Positions 52,401 through 64,000 of a DNA stretch of 64,000 bases are shown one piece after another (positions within the stretch are counted from its first letter, which is position 1; each line of letters opens with the position of its first letter). Origin of the DNA: Chromobotia macracanthus (taxonomy: Eukaryota > Chordata > Actinopteri > Cypriniformes > Botiidae); NCBI GenBank assembly GCA_036877525.1, contig JAZGTH010000019.1:3166501-3230500 (forward strand), read 5' to 3'. The notes beneath the pieces are model-generated. The model ran no database searches, was not told where the DNA came from, and was given only the letters and a program-made list of their open reading frames with translations. The translations under genes were made by a program, and so were the position numbers.

Positions 52401-55400
52401 TGCGCTGGGTTGATTTCTATGTACCCTATGAACAAAAAAGCACACTGACCACAACTCTACAGTCAAGCTGCTTGTGTTTGTGGACAATGGCTTTGTTACC
52501 AACAATGATCTATCTATATACCTTACTGGCATCTTGGTTCTCTGCCAACAATCTTTGCCAATGCTCTTAAAGGGAGTAGAAAAAATAACAAGTTTCAAGA
52601 AGGGGCAGTTTTACTGTTTCTCCTGATAATTACTAGCACAGTTATGGACAAGTCTGGGTCACTTAAGTTCCTGTGGACTATGATTTTCAGCTCAATTAAA
52701 TGTGAAGACAAAAGAACTGTAGTCACAAACCCAGCCTAGCAGAGGATGTAATTCCCACAGAGCTCAATATTTACAGTGTCGAATAAAGTAATTCTGATTA
52801 TAACCCCAACTTAAATGGTGACGCTCCTCAAGCAATACCCAAACAAGTCACTGAATTAAAGACAATGCTGTTCTCACCAGTCATCAGGTTTCTCTGCAGT
52901 GGGATCAGGCACAAACTCTGGTTCATCGTCCAGCCACCCATCAGGCTTCACTGCATCAGGATCAGGTATCTTAGCTGGGGCGTCCTCATCCCTAGAGACA
53001 GAGATCAGTAAAGAAAAAGAAGGTCATTCACTGCTACTATTATTTTGCTGTCTACTGTCAGTTCATTACTTCCATTCTAACTGTACATTCATACATACAC
53101 AAAGCTCAAGAGAGGTGATAAGCGACTTGTGGTGGCTTGGAGGTTGGGTACAGCAACTTTGTAGTCCTTTGCATGTTGCAATCAGTTAAATACATGTAAT
53201 TGTGCACATATGACCATTGTTTACAATTAAATATGATTAAATATGTCCTTACATGATGGAATATAAAAAATAACATTTCAATACCGTGGAAACCAGTTGT
53301 GGGCTGCTTCAAATATCTAATGATTAATCCTAAAGTTTAATGAATCAATTGTTCTAAACATTGCCTACAAAGTAATCCATTTACCCTATCAGTTAGCTAC
53401 AAGTCGTGCCTTAATATTGACAATATGGTCATACTGTATGGCCAGAGGAGAACTAACAACCTGAACCATGAATATTTTCATTATGATTTTGATCAATAGT
53501 TTTAGGTCTCACCAGTCATCAGGTTTGACTGCTTCTGGGTCAGGGATTTTGGCTCTCTCATCCCAGTCCCCTGGCTTTGAGTCTTTGGGATCATCAATCT
53601 CTTTGGGCGGGTTCACAGGAGGAATGACATCGGACAATAGGCTTCCCCTGCTAACACTGGACTGGTCTATAAAGATCTCATAGCTATTGTCTGGATTTAA
53701 GACTGAGAAAGGGAGAACAATTAGCCAATTTAGCAAGCACATCAGATATTACTATAGAATGTATGAATGAACATGCAAAACCCACCAAGAGTGTACAAAT
53801 GAGTCTTTTTATCAGTGTAGAACTTTTTCAGATCAACATCAGGTCGTTTGGCATGTTTTTCCTCCATATCTCTATTAAGGGGGTTTGTATGTCTGAAGAT
53901 GAAGTGCAGTTTGTAGTCCTCTCCACATTTATCTGGCCCAAACATGATGCTGTATGGTGTCCGGTCATGAAACTTTTCCTGAGGGTGAAAACACATCATT
54001 GCTATACATCACCACTACAATATATGACACTTTTTCCTTTACTTTCATCATTCCACCCATGTATGTCATTTTGCAATGCATGTGAAATTTGTATTAAATC
54101 CAGTGTTTACTGGTTCTAAAATAGGAACATTTTTAAAGAGGTATTTAAGCGATCAGAACATTTCACCACACACAATGTGGTTAAAAAACACACATTTTTC
54201 TTAATTTTCTCCTGAAGTATGAAGCAGTCAATAAACATACCAGGTCCAAGTCCTTTGAGTCTGACAACAGCTTGATGTAAGCACCTCCACAGTCAATTCC
54301 ATCTTGAAAATTGACCTCATACCTGCATAGATCAAGTTTTGTTAAGTGAAAGTGACACATCTGTCACCCAAAATACCCAAAATGTGACCTCTGCATTTAA
54401 CCCATCACTGGTGAGGAGTGAACACACACTGCAAGTCACACACACATTCCAGGTTGCTAAGTGATTGCCATAGAACTAAAAACACTCACTGGACGATAAG
54501 TGGCTTGTCCTTAAAGACAAAGGGTCGGTTAAGTAGAGCTGCAATGGCGTGATGCTTAGCACGGGACTTTAGCACCAAGCCCAAATCACCAGGCACCTTG
54601 TTTTCCTTTAGGGGCTCAACCTCCCACCTCCCTACAGTCAGAAAATAAAGCAGATGGGTTTTTAAAGTAGGGATCACATTAAATTACATTTGTCCACAAA
54701 TTTGCTGAAAAACTAACCATCATATTTTGCAATATCGTCATCAGCATCCTCCTTCATTGTTTTAGACATCTGCCAGCTGCAGATAACCATTGTAGAACAT
54801 GAAAATCAAGGAAAAAACATGCACTGCATCAAAGTGACCATTGCTCTAATAAACAGACTTTAAATGAATAAAATAGAGATTTGGGGTATTTCCACAGAAT
54901 ATGGTTTTTAACTTTCTCTGAAAAGAATCTTTCTCTTCAAAACAACAGGGGACAATCTGCCAATAGTTTAAGTTTACCTTGTGCCAGTTTCAGACTTTAA
55001 AAAAATATATATTTTGTCATAAATTTTACATTTATGCATTTGGCACCCATTTTTATTTAAAGCAACTTACATTCAAGTTACATTCAAAGTACATTTTATA
55101 CGTATTTGCACTCCCCTGGAAATCAAACACACAAACTTTGCGTTGCTAACGCAATGCTTTTCCAACTGCGTTACAGGTGCAGCGCAATGTGTCAAACTAA
55201 CAGTATGACCCACTGAAAAAAACAGTTACCCACGATCCCAAGCTGTGCCATTTATTAAACACTGACAAAGTTTTAAAAAATGATTAATAACATTTTGCTA
55301 GGCCCCACAAACCTGCTTAAAGAACCCTCATCAAAAGTCTCTGTGAAAAACACCTCTCCGGTTGGAACTGGGGTCTTGTATGTTACCTGTGTATATCAAA

Positions 55401-55685
55401 CAGCCTAATGAATATTTATGATTATTAGCTCTCCTCACACATCATTTGAAAATAATCCATCCTGACTGAGCGCTCAAACTAAAATTATTCACAAATGTAA
55501 AGTTATCTGACCTGGAAAGAAACATTGCCGTCTGCCTCGATGTTCTCACTACTGTCTGTCTCCATGTCAACATCACCATCCTCCACTTGAGCGTCTTCTT
55601 CATCCTCCAGTTCTTCCTCCTGGGCCCACGTTACCATGGAGATGGACAGTAACAAAAGACACGTCCAGCCCCAACGCGACATCAT
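49366..55685 (-). CDS. clgn: clgn: calmegin, ER membrane lectin chaperone (14 coding exons, complete)
   Basis: Calmegin is a calnexin paralogue that binds monoglucosylated N-glycoproteins in the ER; in mammals it is testis-enriched and needed for sperm-egg adhesion proteins. The fourteen exons listed below join in frame at canonical GT-AG sites to give 618 residues (human about 610). Seen: signal peptide 1-21; acidic segment 22-50; lectin domain with DCGGAYIKLL and IMFGPDKCG, the calreticulin-family signatures and cysteine pair; P domain about 276-410 with four type-1 repeats (KIPDPEAVKPDDWDE-like) and four type-2 repeats (GEWKRPMVNNPQYK-like); membrane span about 484-504; a glutamate-rich cytosolic tail ending RKRRVRKD. 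That ending and the scoc neighbour identify clgn over canx. The membrane span reads more like calnexin. First ATG 55685 follows an acceptor directly, so exon 1 is untranslated. Confidence 0.96.
49764..49876 (-). CDS. clgn: clgn coding exon 13: cytosolic acidic tail
   Basis: Acceptor ttcccag, donor TGAA|gtaaga. Encodes VDESGDGIEKEAEENGGDTE, five more glutamates and NKPNDSPSEDE. Confidence 0.9.
49973..50117 (-). CDS. clgn: clgn coding exon 12: cytosolic acidic tail
   Basis: Encodes KSDDYVHKKTDQPKAEPEEV then a run of nine glutamates and KEKDKDEPNAEVAAEAT. The YxxKKTD-like element matches EYKKTD of mammalian calnexin and calmegin. Donor ACTG|gttcgt is weak but keeps frame. Confidence 0.9.
50118..51031 (-). 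other. clgn: clgn intron 11 with cypriniform-type interspersed repeat
   Basis: 0.9 kb intron. About 50330-50540 is a decayed interspersed repeat recognised by aatgaaaattctctcataat and ttactcatcc. The remainder is AT-rich unique sequence. Confidence 0.6.
50330..50540. mobile_element. Decayed copy of the same interspersed repeat in clgn intron
   Basis: Contains ggaaaactcaatcacagaat, aattctctcataatttactc and atccttatgccatcc. Confidence 0.5.
51032..51148 (-). CDS. clgn: clgn coding exon 11: transmembrane segment
   Basis: 117 bases, 39 codons, phase 0 at both ends. Encodes a single hydrophobic span, PWLWVVYVLTVGLPVGLAVL then FCWPK, preceded by AAEER. This anchors the chaperone in the ER membrane with the tail in the cytosol. 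Confidence 0.95.
51258..51473 (-). CDS. clgn: clgn coding exon 10: last type-2 repeat and lectin-domain return strand
   Basis: Encodes GVWGPRKIPNPDYYEDLHPF, then GLELWSMTSDIYFDNFIITS and EKEVADRWAADSWGLKK. Acceptor gttcacag, donor CGAG|gtttgt. Confidence 0.96.
51634..51790 (-). CDS. clgn: clgn coding exon 9: P-domain type-2 repeats 1-3
   Basis: Encodes GEWEAPQVPNPACTAAPGCG, GEWKRPMVNNPQYK and GKWKAPLIDNPNYQ. The cysteine pair in PACTAAPGCG matches the CRIGC pair of human calmegin. Donor CCAG|gtattg, phase 0. Confidence 0.95.
51791..52877 (-). other. clgn: clgn intron 8 (no features recognised)
   Basis: 1.1 kb intron between the two P-domain exons. An ORF at 52289-52570 on the plus strand has no recognisable product. 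I see nothing else. Confidence 0.6.
52878..52991 (-). CDS. clgn: clgn coding exon 8: P-domain type-1 repeats 3-4
   Basis: 114 bases, exactly 38 codons. Encodes KIPDPDAVKPDGWLDDEPEF and VPDPTAEKPDDW. The exon starts and ends inside the same tryptophan codon phase as its neighbour, so it is a symmetrical repeat-unit exon. Confidence 0.95.
53513..53702 (-). CDS. clgn: clgn coding exon 7: end of lectin domain, P-domain type-1 repeats 1-2
   Basis: Encodes NSYEIFIDQS, SDVIPPVNPPKEIDDPKD and the first two type-1 repeats, ending KIPDPEAVKPDDW. Donor ACTG|gtgaga splits the tryptophan codon. Confidence 0.95.
53786..53978 (-). CDS. clgn: clgn coding exon 6: IMFGPDKCG signature
   Basis: Encodes EKFHDRTPYSIMFGPDKCGE then DYKLHFIFRH and EEKHAKRPDVDLKKFYTDKK. 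Holds the second calreticulin-family signature with its cysteine. Donor CTTG|gtgggt. Confidence 0.96.
54241..54322 (-). CDS. clgn: clgn coding exon 5: DCGGAY signature
   Basis: Encodes YEVNFQDGIDCGGAYIKLLS and DSKDLDL. DCGGAYIKLL is the first calreticulin-family signature and supplies the first lectin-domain cysteine. Donor CTG|gtatgt. Confidence 0.95.
54341..54455. mobile_element. Fragment of the second SINE type in clgn intron 5
   Basis: Contains ctctgcatttaacccatcac and gtgaacacacactgcaagtc, matching the internal part of the element at 59.14 kb as known from other fish genomes. The tRNA head is absent. Confidence 0.5.
54490..54631 (-). CDS. clgn: clgn coding exon 4: lectin domain
   Basis: Encodes GRWEVEPLKENKVPGDLGLV...LKSRAKHHAIAALLNRPFVF and KDKPLIVQ. 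Donor TCCA|gtgagt. Strong family match. Confidence 0.95.
54718..54776 (-). CDS. clgn: clgn coding exon 3
   Basis: Acceptor atctgcag, donor GATG|gttagt. Encodes SWQMSKTMKEDADDDIAKYD and the first base of the next glycine. This short 59-base exon was found only by splice logic. Confidence 0.92.
55028..55180 (-). mobile_element. tRNA-derived SINE in clgn intron 2
   Basis: Minus-strand copy of the same family: head with acgcagttggaaaagcattg, tail with ctttaaataaaaatgggtgc. More diverged; lies in the intron between coding exons 2 and 3 in the sense orientation of clgn. Confidence 0.65.
55313..55386 (-). CDS. clgn: clgn coding exon 2: start of lectin domain
   Basis: Acceptor atacacag, donor GCAG|gtttgt. 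Encodes VTYKTPVPTGEVFFTETFDE, equivalent to the human YKTPQPIGEVYFAETFD block. Confidence 0.93.
55512..55685 (-). CDS. clgn: clgn first coding exon: signal peptide and acidic N-terminus
   Basis: Acceptor tttgcag lies directly before ATGATG. Encodes a hydrophobic signal peptide (MMSRWGWTCLLLLSISMVTW) then EEELEDEEDA and similar acidic sequence to VSFQ. Donor CAG|gtcaga, phase 0. Confidence 0.92.
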
Positions 55686-56133
55686 CTGCAAATAAACATG
55701 CAAAGACAAAGAGATTGACTCTAAACTACCAAAAATATATAATATTTTTGCTTTTTCATAACGCTTTTTCGTTCTCTTCTCAGAGAAGGGGCATCTTATC
55801 GCATGACATTTTGACACCGATATTCCTCGACACTACACCATCATAACCTTTTTGTTTAGCATTTGGTATTTTACAATAAGACTTCATGTTTGAGAAAGCA
55901 TTGATTGTTATACACATAAGCAAAAAATCAATATTAGCACCCCGACCAGTCAACTCAATAGAAACGAAACGCAGATATTCTTCGAAATATTTCAATGAAT
56001 TTTCTTTACGTTAAACAAAATTATTTTCAACTTTTCAGTGTTTTGGGTTAATAAAAACAGTCAGGTACTTCTCTTCACCCAACGAACACTATTTTATAAC
56101 AATATAATAACAGCATCTGGCTAGCTGCATTAC

Positions 56134-56420
56134 CGTTAGCTGTGATGATGATGATGATGGTAATGAAGATGATGTGCCCGTCTGCGTGATCAGCAGCTCT
56201 GGTGGCGGACACAAAATACTTCTTCTTCTTCGCACACCTTGTCCAGTTAAATAAAATTTGCAAGGTATCGGTCAGCCGTAGATGAAACGGATGAGTTTGC
56301 CAGCGAGTGTTTCGGCGCGTAGAGACCGCTATGAATGAGGACGATAGCGCCTGTTATCTGAGCGCCTCTGACAACCGCACCTCTGTGATAAAAACCACCT
56401 CCACGCCACCTATCAAAATA
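56134..56420 (-). promoter_or_regulatory. clgn: Probable clgn untranslated exon 1 and promoter
   Basis: The coding start follows an acceptor directly, so an untranslated exon must lie upstream. A plausible donor AACG|gtaatg on the minus strand ends such an exon at 56134. The sequence to about 56.4 kb has more CpGs than its surroundings. A textbook ER-stress element (CCAAT-N9-CCACG) was looked for and not found. Exon 1 limits are inferred. Confidence 0.45.
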
Positions 56421-56455
56421 AAAGCCCTGCCCACTACCCAGTATTTTCTACCCCA

Positions 56456-56585
56456 ACAGGCAGCAGTCTGACAACGTTGGCTAACCTTCTCTCATAGTTC
56501 TCAATAAACGTTCTAGGACGTTTTTGTTACTTAATGGAAACGTTAGTAAAACGTTCTTACAACCTAAAATTGGTAGTTGGGATGG
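56456..56585. mobile_element. Partial AACGTT-rich element upstream of clgn
   Basis: Shares gtctgacaacgttggctaac and ttacaacctaaaattgg with the element at 36.6-36.96 kb. Shorter, so a fragment or internally deleted copy. Confidence 0.5.
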
Positions 56586-57432
56586 CTGCCCCATGTGATA
56601 AAACCGGGGTGGGGGTCGGTGGGGTCCATAAAATTGTATGGAACCCACTTCTACACCACCTGTCAAAATAAAGGTATTTATTTTTATTTTATTTATTTCA
56701 CATTTATTTATTATTTTATATATTTTATTTATTTATTATTATATAGTGAGTGATCTATTTTGGTTGCAAGTTTTTCCTAAATTTTTGTCTTATTTCATAT
56801 CCATTGTTGTATTTACAAAGTGTTCACTGTGTAGTTGTGAAAAAGCGCAGATGTAAGACCGCTACATAATCTTAATGACGATGGATTAGGAACACATACG
56901 CATTGAAAGTCAAACAAATTCATTTTTATTTACAGATTACAGTTACAAAAGGCTTTTACAGTCAATACATTGCAACAGCCGTGATATTTATCAGATATTT
57001 AGATATGTTTAATATATCAATATATATGAAAGTATGTTTTATTTATTAAACACACAAAAAAATGACAGTGTAGTAATTTACAATATTTTACCCCTCGCAA
57101 TCTGTGGCACACTAAATCAGCACACTGACAGAATAAAAGCCCCAATTTTTACATACCACCAAAACTCCCCCTTTGTGCTATTAATCCAGATTTATATATC
57201 AACTCCGTAGTTACGTATCTGTCAAAATAAAAGTCTCTGTTTGCTTAAAGGAAAAATATTACAGATTTCATCTACGAATGATAATAGAAACACCCAATTC
57301 GTATTTTAAGCATACGTTTCCTAATATTGTGCCGTCCTGTTAATAATACACCCCTGAATGTTAAACTCACCTATTGGTAATCAACTTTTTTGATTACCAA
57401 TATACAATATATACAACGCCTTTTCTTGGCTA

Positions 57433-63529
<6,097 letters not shown>

Positions 63530-64000
63530 GTAAGTGTAGATATGGCAGACAGACTAATTACTGTTTATGTTCATGAGCTGTTGATGGAAGTCTAAAAAGA
63601 ACAAACGGGTCTACAATTAACCAATTATTCATTAGGCAGAAATTCAGCACGCCACAGAAAATAAAAGAACAGATAAATAAAAAGGATATATTTATATATA
63701 AATATATATTTAAATATATTTAAATATAAAGAATATCAGGATTCATGTTATCCAACATTTGATGTCTTTTATAGTATTCTATTCTAGGCCTGTCTTGTTA
63801 TAGGTTAATAGAAAGTAGCAGTGAATAAACATTGGTGCTCTTAAGAAAAGTGTTGTGTGGATATGACTTCTAAATATTAATTAGGCTGCACTAACGTTGC
63901 TAATTTCAAGAGACTTTTAGAAACCAAACAATAATAATATTTTTGCACAATTTAACTTGGGTAGTTTATAATAATATAAAATAATAAAATAAAATAATAA
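63530..64000 (+). other. naa15: naa15 intron 5 (start only)
   Basis: AT-rich intronic sequence to the window end. TA/AAATAT-rich runs near 63.69 kb and 63.97 kb are the only structure seen. Confidence 0.7.

Noticed and set aside
55686..55817. Upstream extension of the first clgn coding exon (start at 55817)
   Set aside because: A consensus acceptor lies directly before the ATG at 55685 and the extension would bury the signal peptide.
56134..56420. ER-stress element in the clgn promoter
   Set aside because: CCACG occurs at 56401 but no CCAAT nine bases away on either strand.

Overview
The window is nuclear DNA from a ray-finned fish, most likely a cypriniform. It is AT-rich and intron-rich. 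It carries long TG/CA and TATC microsatellites, a tRNA-derived SINE with a GCTTTGGATAAAA-type tail, and small AT-rich non-autonomous elements of kinds I recognise from carp-like genomes. The species cannot be named from sequence alone. All functional calls rest on split genes whose exons join in frame through GT-AG sites.

Layout. Positions 1-31106 are most likely intron 1 of maml3 (minus strand). Only its first coding exon (31107-31490) and CpG-rich 5' region (to about 32.3 kb) are in the window. Positions 32.3-43.4 kb are intergenic, with several stretches that look like candidate regulatory elements and a few repeats. scoc follows on the plus strand with four coding exons (43788-46532, 119 aa). 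clgn (calmegin) is on the minus strand with fourteen coding exons (49366-55685, 618 aa); its 3' end converges on scoc. A repeat-rich 1.2-1.5 kb interval separates the clgn promoter from the divergent naa15 gene on the plus strand. The first five coding exons of naa15 (57799-63529, 179 aa) lie in the window and the rest runs off the right edge.

How the genes relate. They do not form a pathway. maml3 encodes a Notch transcriptional co-activator, scoc a small Golgi/autophagy coiled-coil protein, clgn an ER-membrane lectin chaperone, and naa15 the ribosome-anchored scaffold of the NatA N-terminal acetyltransferase. The order maml3-scoc-clgn, with these strands, matches human chromosome 4q31 as I recall it. 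naa15 directly beside clgn does not, which points to a local rearrangement relative to mammals.

I found no RNA genes, no CRISPR array and no autonomous transposon. I also found nothing that amounts to a novel biological system. The most useful leads are candidate conserved non-coding elements in maml3 intron 1 and upstream of maml3, the near-abutting scoc/clgn 3' ends, and the clgn-naa15 junction. Sequence conservation could not be tested here.
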